A stretch of DNA of 64,000 nt from Heliomicrobium gestii (GTDB lineage: Bacteria; Bacillota; Desulfitobacteriia; Heliobacteriales; Heliobacteriaceae). Position 1 is the stretch's first letter. Every line of letters starts with the position of its first letter. Position numbers and translations under genes: made by a program. The notes beneath the pieces are model-generated. The model did not search any database. It was not told where the DNA came from and saw only the letters and a list, made by a program, of their open reading frames with translations. This document shows, in pieces, positions 1 through 8,673 of the stretch. The stretch covers positions 62,001 through 126,000 of the forward strand of contig NZ_WXEX01000002.1 in assembly GCF_009877435.1 (NCBI RefSeq). The letters run 5' to 3'.

Positions 1-13
1 TCCTCCTACCCTT
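1..13 (-). promoter_or_regulatory. Ribosome binding site of the next gene off the left edge
   Basis: Read on the minus strand, the last bases of the window contain GGGTAGGAGGA, a strong Shine-Dalgarno sequence. It lies about 80 bases beyond the stop of the nitrogenase-like gene. A further gene of the same operon therefore probably starts just outside the window; a partner component 1 subunit is the natural expectation, but it cannot be seen. Confidence 0.5.
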
Positions 14-91
14 TGATCATCGGCCGTTTGTTTGCGGGCCTGTGAAAAACCACCCTTTGATGGCCGACATTTTTTCTATGTATTGCACTGT

Positions 92-1624
92 TCAATCATA
101 AGAGCCTTTCGCTTCGGCCTGTCGCTTTCTCGCCAGGATGAAGGGGTCGCTCTGGCGCAACCAGGCCTGTTTATAGGGCAGTTGCGTATGGGCCGCCAGG
201 TCATCGTGAAACTTCTTGCGCGCCAGTATCTCCAGGATCGTTTCGCCGAGGTTCAACATTCCCTGATAGCCCAGGGCATGGTGCTCGTCGCCGAGCGGCG
301 CGGCGGGGATGCCCAGCCGTGAGGCCAGCGGCGCCAGTCCATTGTGCCGGATGAGGATGAAATCGGGCTTTACGCGTTGGAGCAGGCCGTAAAACTGGTA
401 CTGCTGGCGATTGCTCACGCTGAAATGGGGCACATCGCCATAGTGGTCAACGAGATGGGATAGGGAGTCTTGTCGGGGGTCTTGGCTGTCGTAGACAGGG
501 TCGTGGTGAAAAACAAGCGATCCGTCCACCTCGACGCCGAGTTCCCTTAAGACGGCGATCAGCCCGTGGGCGTAGGCGGAACCGGTGGCCACATACCCCT
601 TCTTCCCTTTCAGCCGTTGGCGCAATTCCTCCAGGCGAGGCTTCACGCGGGCATGCTCCTTGGCGATGTAGGCTTCCGCCTGGGCTTCCCGTCCGGTGAC
701 GCGCGCCAGTTCCCGGATCCAGGCATCGGTGCCGGCAAAACCGTAGGGCTGGGGCGCCTTGATCTCAGGCACGCCGAAAGCCTGCTCCAAGGCTGTGGCC
801 AGGTAGGACGCGAGGGTGTGGCAGAAGCCGACTGTCGCCGCCGCCTCCGAAAGCTGGGCCAACTCTTCGACTGTGGCCAGATCGACGACATAGTTGACGC
901 GCAGCCCCAACTCCTTGAGCATGGGGGTGAAAACGTCAGTGCCCCAGAGGCAGATGACGTTGACCAGATCCTCTTGTTTTTGCGGGTTTTTGCGGACGAT
1001 CTGCCGCACGATCCCATGCTGGGTGGCGTCAAAGCCGGTGCTCCAGTGCTTGGAACGAAAGCCTTCGCAATGAAGCGGGATCACCGGGATCGCCAGTTCC
1101 TCCTCGAGCCGGCTGGCGACGCTGTCCACATCATCGCCGATGATACCGGTGGCGCAGGAGGTGCCGATAAAAATCGCCTTCGGCCGGTGGCGCTCCCAGG
1201 CATCGCGGATCGATTGCTCCAGTTTCTCAACGCCGCCGAAAACCATGTCAGACTCCTGCAGGTTTGTGCAGATCAGGCGCAGGTTTTCTACGGGGAGTTT
1301 GCGCATAGCCAGCCCGTTGCGGTAGATGGAATTATAGATCACCTGACCGGCGCCGCAGCCGATGGGCGCATGCTGGATCAGCACGGCGTCGCGGACGTTG
1401 CCGGCCTGGCATTCGACCATCTGCTCACTGCAAACGGAACCTTGAGTGAAGGGGCCCTGAAGTTCACAGACCCTGCGCGCCTTTTCTCCGCAACCGGCGC
1501 CACAGGCGCCTCGCGCATAGGCCGATTCCGCGGAGAGTTCCGAGGCGGCGCCATCCCAGGCGATGATCGTGCCCAGTCGCTGTTCCCGATTCTCGACTAC
1601 CGGTGTGTTCAGGTTGAGTTTCAC
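92..1624 (-). CDS. Nitrogenase component 1-type oxidoreductase (NifD/NifE-like)
   Basis: Belongs to the NifD/NifE/AnfD superfamily, whose members hold a P-cluster-like FeS cluster and often a cofactor at the subunit interface. Seen in the sequence: an N-terminal Cys-rich stretch, the HAPIGCGAG motif matching the NifD P-cluster loop, the GIIGDDVDSV and HCEGFRS motifs typical of alpha-type subunits, a Cys in VGFCHTLASYL where NifD has its cofactor-binding Cys, and a late EHHALGYQGM segment. The GTG at 1624 is chosen because AAAGGAGG sits 7 bases upstream; the longer reading frame to 1663 lacks a ribosome site. At about 510 residues it is the size of a catalytic or scaffold subunit. No nifH, nifB or nifK lies in the window. 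It could be a nitrogenase, a cofactor scaffold, or a nitrogenase-like reductase such as the methylthio-alkane reductases; the sequence alone does not decide. Confidence 0.8.
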   Translation of the reverse strand: MKLNLNTPVVENREQRLGTIIAWDGAASELSAESAYARGACGAGCGEKARRVCELQGPFTQGSVCSEQMVECQAGNVRDAVLIQHAPIGCGAGQVIYNSIYRNGLAMRKLPVENLRLICTNLQESDMVFGGVEKLEQSIRDAWERHRPKAIFIGTSCATGIIGDDVDSVASRLEEELAIPVIPLHCEGFRSKHWSTGFDATQHGIVRQIVRKNPQKQEDLVNVICLWGTDVFTPMLKELGLRVNYVVDLATVEELAQLSEAAATVGFCHTLASYLATALEQAFGVPEIKAPQPYGFAGTDAWIRELARVTGREAQAEAYIAKEHARVKPRLEELRQRLKGKKGYVATGSAYAHGLIAVLRELGVEVDGSLVFHHDPVYDSQDPRQDSLSHLVDHYGDVPHFSVSNRQQYQFYGLLQRVKPDFILIRHNGLAPLASRLGIPAAPLGDEHHALGYQGMLNLGETILEILARKKFHDDLAAHTQLPYKQAWLRQSDPFILARKRQAEAKGSYD

Positions 1625-1687
1625 CGTGTTTCCTCCTTTGACCAAACAAATCACCGAATCCAATCACGCCCCGGTAGATAAACGAAA

Positions 1688-1730
1688 AGGCCGAGGGATA
1701 CGCGCCCCATCGGCGGTATACCTCGGCCTC
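1688..1730 (-). promoter_or_regulatory. Leader hairpin with T-tract upstream of the nitrogenase-like gene
   Basis: On the minus strand, arms GGCCGAGG and CCTCGGCC enclose about 24 bases that can pair further, and the second arm is followed by TTTTCGTTT. The element ends about 65 bases before the GTG start. It looks like a transcription attenuator or part of a leader riboregulator. I could not match it to a known riboswitch. Confidence 0.4.
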
Positions 1731-1909
1731 CAGTCTATCTAGACAGCCATTGCTCTATCTCAACATTGTCAGGTGTATATCTCGAATTTTACGAACCCTG
1801 CCATCAGATGTCAACCATATTTTTTCCTTCTTTCGACCGCCGAGGTCGCTTCCCCTGTCCCTTGTCCCCTGTTAGCGATATTCGCGTCCCACGGGATTTC
1901 TGTCAACGA

Positions 1910-4357
1910 CTATCGGAGTAATCGCGCCACTTCCGCCAACAGTTGCTCCTTCTTCACAGGCTTGCGCAAAAAGGCGGCGCACCCCGCTTGGCGGACACCG
2001 GCTTCTTGGTCCTCCAGGACGGAAGCCGTCACGACGACGACCGGAATGGTAGACAATTCCTCATCGTTTTTCAGGATCTGCATCACCGTAAATCCGTCCA
2101 TTACAGGCATCTTCATGTCGAGGATGATGGCGGCAGGCCGGTGTCTTTCTGCCAGTTCGATGACTTCCCTGCCGTCGGTCGCCTCAATGAATCGAATGCC
2201 GTGGGGTTCAAGGTACTCCCGCACCAGTTTGCGATTTGTCACTTCATCATCGGCGACCAGCACCAGGGAGTCGGTAAAATGAACATCCGATCGCGCGGGC
2301 CTCGCTCTCGCCACAGCGGGTCCTGCCGCATCGACCCTTTCCACATCGCGCAGTGTCACCCGGAAGGCGCTCCCTCGGCCCACTTCGCTCGTCAGGGCGA
2401 TCTCGCCGTTCATCATCTCGACGAGGCGCCGGGTGATCGTCAGCCCCAAACCGGTGCCGCCATAGCGAGCGTCCTGACCCTTTTGCTGGACAAAGGCCTC
2501 AAAGATCGCTTGCTTCTGCCCTTCGGGGATGCCGATGCCGGTGTCTTCAACGGTGACGGCCAGATCGAAGACGCCTGTTTTCCTGTCGCCGACGGGACAG
2601 GCGGTTACCTTGATCGAACCCCGTTGGGTGAATTTGACGGCATTGCCGATCAGGTTGAAGAGAATCTGGCGCAGGCGAACCTCATCGAGCAATAGTCGCG
2701 CTGGGAGCGCCGGATCGATTTCAATGATGAATTCCAGCCCCTTTTTCTCCACCTGAGTGGCAAAGGCCCGTCGCATCTCCTGAACCAGTTCCCACACATG
2801 AACGGGGCGCCGCTGGATCTCCAATTTTCCCGCTTCGATTTTCGATAGATCGAGGATATCGTTGATGATGCGCAGCAAGGTCTCACCGTTGGAGGAGATG
2901 TATTCCAGGTACCGCTGCCCCTGTTCATCGATCACATGGTCGTTCAGCAACTCGGAAAAACCGAGGATGGCGTTCATGGGGGTGCGGATTTCGTGGCTCA
3001 TGTTGGCGAGGAACTCCGACTTGGCCTTGACGGCGAGGTCTTTTTTCTCGTTCGCCGCTTCCAACTCCACATTCTTTTTCCTCAATTCCCGGGTCCGTTC
3101 GGCCACCTTCTGTTCCAATTGGGAGAAAAGCTCCCCCAGTTGCCGCGCCATGGCGGTGAACGACTGCCCCAGTTTGCCGACCTCATCATCCCGTTCGATG
3201 GCCGGCGTATACGCCCAGTTTCCCCGTCCATACTCACCGGCGGCGATATTCAGTTCCCGGATCGGCCGGATCACCCAATGGGAGGTCCCTACCCCCACCA
3301 GGATCGCCACCAGCAGGGCGATGCCGATAAGTAGGTAGGTGGTCCGCGTGTTTGCCTGGATATAGCCCATAAAGTCTTTTTCCGGCACAACGACAACGAT
3401 CCGCCAGTCCAGGCCGTATTCACGGAAGGGGAGCACCTGGGCGAAGAGGCGCTCCCCTTCCTGCTCGAAAGCGACCTGTTGGCGCCCTTGAATCTCATGG
3501 AGACTTCCAAAACGGTTCTCCAAGTAACGGGCTGCCCCCCGGATCATCGGGGAATCGGCGTCGACAGCAGGGATGCGCTCCATCTGGCCGTCCTTGAGCG
3601 AGTAGATCTTCTCCATGCCCGAGGAAGCGACCAGTTTGCCCGATGGGCAGACGATGAAGGTCTGACCTGTTTGTCCCACTTGAAGGCCGTGTAGAAATTG
3701 ATTCAATCCGGTCAGTATATAGTCGACGCCGAGGACGCCGATAAGCTCGCCAGAGGGCTTGTACAGGGGATGGACAGCGGTGATCGCCAGGTCCTGAAAG
3801 ACAAAATGGCGATAGATCTCGCTCCAGCCGGGCTGACCGGTTTTTTCACCCGTTATATACCAGGGTCGTTTGCGGGGGTCAAAGTTGCGGAAGACCTCCT
3901 GCAACTCCCCGGCTTCCCCATTCGGTTTGACGGAAAAATAGTGGGAGTTATGATCCGTGGCGTCACTGGCCAAGACCAGTTGGATGTCCCCGGCGAGATT
4001 GCGCCGGGCGCCCATGAATTCCCCCTGCGGGGTGCCGATGAAGTTCATGGCAATCTGGGGAAAGGCCTGCTGCTGCCGGGAAAAGTAACGCTCCCGCGAG
4101 GTCTTGTCCTGAATGTCCAGCAACCCCGTATCGATGGCGTTGGCATTGATGCGGTTGACGAGCAGGGGGATCTCCATGTGCCGCTTCAGGTGCTCGTCGA
4201 TTCGATCAGCGATCTCAGTTCGCAATTGGTCGGTCATATCTTCGACAGCCCGCTCGCTGCTGTTGACCGATAGCCAGGCCACCAAACCCACAGCCAGGAG
4301 CAGTTGGAGCACAAAGGGGACGATGAATACGGCACGCAGCGGGACTTTTCGCAGCAT
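1910..4357 (-). CDS. Hybrid sensor histidine kinase (Cache-HAMP-HisKA-HATPase-REC)
   Basis: Membrane two-component kinase with its own receiver domain, 815 residues from the ATG at 4357, which follows GAGGAGG at 8 bases; a longer frame to 4435 has no such site. Order: a membrane segment at about 8-28, a large extracytoplasmic double-Cache-like domain to about 335, a second membrane segment, HAMP, a HisKA box with MSHEIRTPMNAILGF (phospho-His near 455), an ATPase domain with GGTGLGL near 638, and a receiver with the phospho-acceptor in ILDMKMP near 746. Cache domains bind small extracellular ligands. No output regulator lies beside it, so the signal target is unknown. It stands alone between the nitrogenase-like operon and a divergent gene. 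Confidence 0.9.
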   Translation of the reverse strand: MLRKVPLRAVFIVPFVLQLLLAVGLVAWLSVNSSERAVEDMTDQLRTEIADRIDEHLKRHMEIPLLVNRINANAIDTGLLDIQDKTSRERYFSRQQQAFPQIAMNFIGTPQGEFMGARRNLAGDIQLVLASDATDHNSHYFSVKPNGEAGELQEVFRNFDPRKRPWYITGEKTGQPGWSEIYRHFVFQDLAITAVHPLYKPSGELIGVLGVDYILTGLNQFLHGLQVGQTGQTFIVCPSGKLVASSGMEKIYSLKDGQMERIPAVDADSPMIRGAARYLENRFGSLHEIQGRQQVAFEQEGERLFAQVLPFREYGLDWRIVVVVPEKDFMGYIQANTRTTYLLIGIALLVAILVGVGTSHWVIRPIRELNIAAGEYGRGNWAYTPAIERDDEVGKLGQSFTAMARQLGELFSQLEQKVAERTRELRKKNVELEAANEKKDLAVKAKSEFLANMSHEIRTPMNAILGFSELLNDHVIDEQGQRYLEYISSNGETLLRIINDILDLSKIEAGKLEIQRRPVHVWELVQEMRRAFATQVEKKGLEFIIEIDPALPARLLLDEVRLRQILFNLIGNAVKFTQRGSIKVTACPVGDRKTGVFDLAVTVEDTGIGIPEGQKQAIFEAFVQQKGQDARYGGTGLGLTITRRLVEMMNGEIALTSEVGRGSAFRVTLRDVERVDAAGPAVARARPARSDVHFTDSLVLVADDEVTNRKLVREYLEPHGIRFIEATDGREVIELAERHRPAAIILDMKMPVMDGFTVMQILKNDEELSTIPVVVVTASVLEDQEAGVRQAGCAAFLRKPVKKEQLLAEVARLLR

Positions 4358-4711
4358 GGGCAAATCCTCCTCATCGAATCCATGTCCTTGTGTCATTCGG
4401 CTGTCGAAAACGTCGCACTGCTTCAACTCACTCATCCTGAGGCCGGCCGGAGCCCGTCACGATGATCACACCGGCAAGAAAGACGAAAACTGCATACAAT
4501 CCTATAGGGGCTCATCGGAATGCTGTGAAAAAACCCCCTCCGACGAGGGGGTTTTTTATTGTCTATATTGATTATAAATGAATGCATTCATATCCACAAT
4601 CGCAACCGCACAATCTCTACTCACGCTTTGCCTCTACCCGTTGCCCAGGGATAAGACCAAGGAAAATTTGACAAAATGAAAAAACGGAAAGAACAAAATC
4701 CTTCTTGAAAT
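4358..4711. other. Intergenic region between divergent genes
   Basis: About 350 bases without a convincing gene. It holds a strong symmetric hairpin (4528-4557), listed separately, and then AT-rich sequence leading to the Fur-controlled promoter of the next gene. Confidence 0.5.
4528..4557. terminator. Strong bidirectional terminator-like hairpin
   Basis: CCCCCTC and GAGGGGG arms with a 4-base loop, flanked by six A and six T, so it would work in both directions. It sits between two divergent genes, where neither needs a terminator. It may instead attenuate the kinase leader or end an unannotated short transcript. Confidence 0.6.
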
Positions 4712-4734
4712 TGAAAATCATTTTCAGTTACAAT
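4705..4734 (+). promoter_or_regulatory. Promoter with embedded Fur box
   Basis: TTGAAA (4705-4710) and TACAAT (4729-4734) are 18 bases apart, a good sigma-A promoter. Between them, 4712-4726 is a perfect 7-1-7 inverted repeat, TGAAAATCATTTTCA, the form of Firmicute Fur-family operators (a related repressor such as PerR or Zur is possible). A repressor bound here would block RNA polymerase, so the downstream gene should be induced by iron starvation. Confidence 0.7.
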
Positions 4735-4792
4735 GGCGGTAACAACCACTTGTCGGATCACGATCATCATCGCTTTATAGGAGGGATTGGAC

Positions 4793-5422
4793 ATGGGACC
4801 ATCTTATGGCCTCTGGAAAGACAGCCTGGCGGAAAAAGACGAACGCCAGGCTCGGTTTGAAAAATGGCTCTTTGTCAACCTCTCCAGGGTGCTCTTCGCT
4901 GGTAAGACCGGCGAGTTCATCCGCTTTCAGGAACCCTTCTTCGGCAAAGACATCGCCTCAACGCTGAAGGATGCGCGGCGCCTCGCCCACGACTGGGGTG
5001 TGGAGATGTTTTTGCTCAAACGCTGCGAAAAATGCGCCTGGGTGCTCTTTTACCGGGAGGCGCAAGTGAGGGCCTCGCTAAAACGCTTTGGCCGCCTGCG
5101 CCAATACCGCGACCGGCGTCTCCCCTGGCCCGTCGATGCGCGTCAGTTCCTCTTTCATTTGAAGGAGCGGTGGTGCAAAGGCGGCAAACTTCCCCACGAG
5201 ATCGGTCTCGCCCTCGGTTACCCCCTCAAGGATGTGCTCGGCTACCTCGGCCTGTCTCCCCTGCCGAAAAATCATGTCTGTGAGTGGTGCATCTACGGAA
5301 ATGTGGCGCCTTCGCTGCGGCTGAAAGAGCGTTTCGACTGGGCGAATCATCTCGCCCTGACCTTCCTGGAGGCCGACCGGATGGAACTAATCCGCGATGA
5401 GGCGCGACGGGTTCCGGCGTAA
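4793..5422 (+). CDS. DUF3793 family protein
   Basis: A 209-residue soluble protein matching, by recognition, the clostridial DUF3793 family. The hallmark region HEIGLALGYPLKDVLGYLGL lies at about residues 134-153 and is followed by Cys residues (HVCEWCIYGN) and the characteristic Tyr/Trp-rich end. Another Cys pair (CEKC) lies near residue 80. Function is unknown. The ATG at 4793 is preferred over TTG at 4787 because GGAGGG lies 7 bases upstream of it. The Fur box in its promoter ties it to iron homeostasis. It is a single-gene unit closed by a terminator. Confidence 0.75.
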   Translation: MGPSYGLWKDSLAEKDERQARFEKWLFVNLSRVLFAGKTGEFIRFQEPFFGKDIASTLKDARRLAHDWGVEMFLLKRCEKCAWVLFYREAQVRASLKRFGRLRQYRDRRLPWPVDARQFLFHLKERWCKGGKLPHEIGLALGYPLKDVLGYLGLSPLPKNHVCEWCIYGNVAPSLRLKERFDWANHLALTFLEADRMELIRDEARRVPA

Positions 5423-5428
5423 GTGAGA

Positions 5429-5465
5429 AAAGACCCCGGCGGTGTCCATACCGCACGGGGTCTTT
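5429..5465. terminator. Terminator between convergent genes
   Basis: AAAGACCCCG and CGGGGTCTTT arms around an inner GCGGT/ACCGC stem. It serves the DUF3793 gene rightward and can also end the RND gene transcript leftward. Confidence 0.8.
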
Positions 5466-5516
5466 CTTCTTTAGCACTGCTATTCGATAGCGTTAAAATT
5501 CGATTCTCTGGGGCGC

Positions 5517-8500
5517 TTAGGCGCCTTCTACCGCCTTTTCCCTGCCCTTCTTGGTAAACAACCCTTTCCATCCGCCATTCGACAACTTATCCTTCCAGCG
5601 ATGCATGGCGATAAAGATGATCGGGATGATGACCAAGGTGAAAAAGGTGGACGTGAGGAGGCCGCCGATGAGCACCCAGGCCATGCCGATCCGGTTTTCA
5701 GCGCCTTCCTCAAGAGCCAGCGCCGTCGGCAGCATGCCAAAGACCATGGTCATGGTCGTCATGACGATGGGACGCAAGCGCGTCTTGGCTGCCTCGATGA
5801 CCGCGTCGCGGGCATTGTAGCCTCGCCCCATGAGGGTCAGGGAATAGTCAAGCAGCAAGGTGCCGTTTTTGGCGACCAGGCCGTCCATCATGATGACGCC
5901 CATCATGGAGAAGAGGTTCAGGCTGTTGTGGGTCAGGGCCAGGGCCGCCACAGCGCCGATAAAGCCGAGGGGCAGCGAGAACATGCGGATAAAGGGCGTC
6001 AAGAAGGATTCATAGAGCACGACGAGCACCATGTAAACCAGAACCAGCGATAAGCCCAAGGCGCTGATCATCTGGCTGAAGGTGTCGTTCATGTTCTGGG
6101 TCTGACCGGCCAGGTTGATCGAGTAGAGGGGATCGAAGTTTTTCGCCTTGATTTTCTGTTGAACTTCCGAAGTAAACTCGGCCAAGGACCGGTCGTTCAG
6201 GTTGCAGGAGATGGTGATCGCCCGCTGTTTGTCGACCCGCCGGATCGAGCGCGGTCCAGTCCCTTCTTTGAAATCGACCAGGTTGCCCAAGGGGATGTTC
6301 TGACCGCTGACAGAGACGGGAATCGTCTTCAGGTCTTGGGGACTCATCTTGTCTCCGTCTTTGAAACGGACATTGATGTCGATATCATCGCCGTTTTGGC
6401 GGAATACGCCCGCCTTTGAGCTGTTGACACCGGTCTGCACGACGGTGGCGATATCGTTCAGGGATGCGCCATAGTGTTTGACCTGTTCGCGGTTGATGAC
6501 CGTTTGAATCTCCGGTTGCCCCAGTCGCCAGCTGCTGTTCACGTCTTTGGCGCCGGGCGTGTTGCGGAGGATGTCCATCACATCTTCAGAGATAGCCAGC
6601 AGTTTCTCCTGGTCTGATCCCAGGATCTCGATCTGCACATTCCCGCTCGGGCCGCCGCGACCGCCGCCGCCAGGCAAACCGGCGATAGAGGCCGTCGATT
6701 CGCTCACTCGAACGATGCCAGGGGCGAAATTCTTTTTACTCCAGTCGCGCACCGTGTCGGCAATTTCCCAGACGGTGCGTTTGCGCAGCTTCTTGTTGGT
6801 CAGCGCCACTGACACAGAGCCCTGGTTGGAACTGACGCGGGCCTGGACGTTGCTCATCTCGGGTATGTTCAGGCAGAACTGCTCCACTTTTTTCGTCTCT
6901 TTGTCGACCTGTTCGTAAGGGGTGCCGACAGGCAACTCAACGGTGACGCTGAAGCTGCCTTCATCTGTCTTGGGCAGGAACTCAGCGCCGACGATCTGCA
7001 AGGGGATCAGGCTCATGACAGCGAGAAAGAGCGCCAGCGCGCCGGCCAAAACCTTTTTGGGATGATTGAGGCACCAGTGGAGAATGACCTCGTAGAAACT
7101 TTTGAATCGCCCGCCAAAGCGGTCGAACCGGTCGAAGAAGCGATGGGGCTTCTCCTCAAATCCCTTTTTATAGAGCCGGGAAGAGAGCATCGGCGTCACC
7201 GTAAAGGAGACAAAGAGGGAAAAGAGGGTCGCAAAGACGATGGTCATGCCGAACTGCCGGAAGAACTGGCCCACCATGCCCTGCATGAAGGCGATGGGGA
7301 GAAAGACGACGACGTCGCAGAGGGTGATGGCGATGGCCGCCATGCCGATCTCTTTTCGCCCTTCGGCGGCAGCCGTTTTGGCCTCTTTCCCCATGGACAA
7401 ATGCCGATGGATGTTCTCCAAGACGACGATCGAGTCATCGACGAGGATACCGATACAGAGCGCCATCCCCATGAGGGACATCATGTTGAAGGAGAAGCCG
7501 GCCACATACATGACGAAGATGACGGCGATAAGCGAGGTCGGAATCGCGATGAGGACGGTCATCATCGAGCGCCACTCTTTCAAGAAAAAGAGCAGGGCGA
7601 AGGAGGTGGTGAGAATCCCTTCAAAGATGCTCAGTTGGGTGTTGTTGAGCGCTTTTTGCACATAGTCGGAGGCGTCGTTGGCGATGTAGAGGTTGACGCC
7701 GGGCAGGTCCTTGCGCAGTTTCGTGATTTCTGCATTGAGGGCCTTGCCCACATCGACGACGCTGGCATCGCTCTGCTTGAAGATTTCAATGCCCACCGAC
7801 TCTTCGCCGTTGAGCCGTTCGGTGTTGCGGACGGTTTGGATCTGTTCTTTGACGGTGGCGAGTGTTTTTAGAGGGATGATTCCGCCGTCCCCAGTCGAAA
7901 TGGGTAGATTCTCAATCTCTTTGATGCTCTGGTACTCGCCCATCAGCCGCAGGTCATAATCTTTCTGCCGGAACAATTTACCGGCCGGCTTGTTGGCGTT
8001 CTCCGCCTTGATTTTATTCACGATGGAATTCAAAGACACGTTGTAGGCAGAGAGCTTTTTCGGGTCCACTTCGACGGCGACTTCTTTCTGCCTGCCGCCG
8101 TAGATGTTGATCTCCGAGACGCCCTGCACGCGTTCCAGGCGCTGCCGGATCATGTCATCGGCCAGCTTATAGGCGTCCACCTTGGACAAGCCCTCGCTGC
8201 TGAGGCGCAAGGTCATGATCGATTGGGCATTAATATCGCGCTTGATGACGACTGGGGTATCCGCTTCGTCCGGAAGCCTGCCCTTGACGGCATCCACTTT
8301 TTTGGTGACATCCATGACGGCCTGGTCGGGATCGGCCGACAGGTCAAACTCCAAGATGACGAACCCGGAGCCCTCGTTCGCCATCGCCGATAGTTTCTTC
8401 AGCTTCGATACGGAGGAGACAGCCTCTTCCAAGGGTTCAACGACCTGTTTCTCCACGTCCTCGGCCGCAGCGCCGGGATAGCTCACCTGCACCGTCACAT

Positions 8501-8630
8501 AGGGTGTATTCATCGCCGGCAGCAGATCGACGCCGATCCGGTTGAAGCTGTAGAGCCCCAGCACCACAAAGAAGAGGACGATCATGCTGATGCCGGCCGG
8601 TCGCTTGATGGAAAAATCCGTTATGTTCAT
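5517..8630 (-). CDS. RND efflux transporter, HAE1/AcrB type
   Basis: A 1037-residue proton-driven inner-membrane pump of the hydrophobe/amphiphile efflux family. It has the standard plan: one N-terminal membrane helix (ISMIVLFFVVLGLYSFNRIGVDLLPAMNTPYV), a first porter loop, a block of helices containing the conserved GILVDDSIVVLENI motif in helix 4, a second porter loop and a second helix block. Length is normal for the family. It is translated from the same leftward unit as the membrane-fusion protein just upstream. No TolC-type outer-membrane channel is nearby, consistent with a cell lacking an outer membrane. The substrate is unknown; organic toxins or drugs are the usual cargo. Confidence 0.93.
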   Translation of the reverse strand: MNITDFSIKRPAGISMIVLFFVVLGLYSFNRIGVDLLPAMNTPYVTVQVSYPGAAAEDVEKQVVEPLEEAVSSVSKLKKLSAMANEGSGFVILEFDLSADPDQAVMDVTKKVDAVKGRLPDEADTPVVIKRDINAQSIMTLRLSSEGLSKVDAYKLADDMIRQRLERVQGVSEINIYGGRQKEVAVEVDPKKLSAYNVSLNSIVNKIKAENANKPAGKLFRQKDYDLRLMGEYQSIKEIENLPISTGDGGIIPLKTLATVKEQIQTVRNTERLNGEESVGIEIFKQSDASVVDVGKALNAEITKLRKDLPGVNLYIANDASDYVQKALNNTQLSIFEGILTTSFALLFFLKEWRSMMTVLIAIPTSLIAVIFVMYVAGFSFNMMSLMGMALCIGILVDDSIVVLENIHRHLSMGKEAKTAAAEGRKEIGMAAIAITLCDVVVFLPIAFMQGMVGQFFRQFGMTIVFATLFSLFVSFTVTPMLSSRLYKKGFEEKPHRFFDRFDRFGGRFKSFYEVILHWCLNHPKKVLAGALALFLAVMSLIPLQIVGAEFLPKTDEGSFSVTVELPVGTPYEQVDKETKKVEQFCLNIPEMSNVQARVSSNQGSVSVALTNKKLRKRTVWEIADTVRDWSKKNFAPGIVRVSESTASIAGLPGGGGRGGPSGNVQIEILGSDQEKLLAISEDVMDILRNTPGAKDVNSSWRLGQPEIQTVINREQVKHYGASLNDIATVVQTGVNSSKAGVFRQNGDDIDINVRFKDGDKMSPQDLKTIPVSVSGQNIPLGNLVDFKEGTGPRSIRRVDKQRAITISCNLNDRSLAEFTSEVQQKIKAKNFDPLYSINLAGQTQNMNDTFSQMISALGLSLVLVYMVLVVLYESFLTPFIRMFSLPLGFIGAVAALALTHNSLNLFSMMGVIMMDGLVAKNGTLLLDYSLTLMGRGYNARDAVIEAAKTRLRPIVMTTMTMVFGMLPTALALEEGAENRIGMAWVLIGGLLTSTFFTLVIIPIIFIAMHRWKDKLSNGGWKGLFTKKGREKAVEGA

Positions 8631-8673
8631 GCATACCCCATCCTACCGTTTTCAGATGTGAGGCTCCTTCGCG

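Noticed and set aside
566-1681. Long rightward open frame opposite the nitrogenase-like gene
   Set aside because: It is the antisense shadow of a well-supported gene with nitrogenase motifs and a strong ribosome site on the other strand.
1688-1730. Molybdenum-cofactor riboswitch
   Set aside because: The CCGCCGA-type stretch is suggestive, but I could not reproduce the conserved Moco layout, so it is reported only as a leader hairpin.
7062-7871. Rightward open frame of 269 codons inside the RND gene
   Set aside because: Composition (His, Asp, Gly, Glu-rich) is typical of an antisense frame of a high-GC gene; the RND protein is certain.
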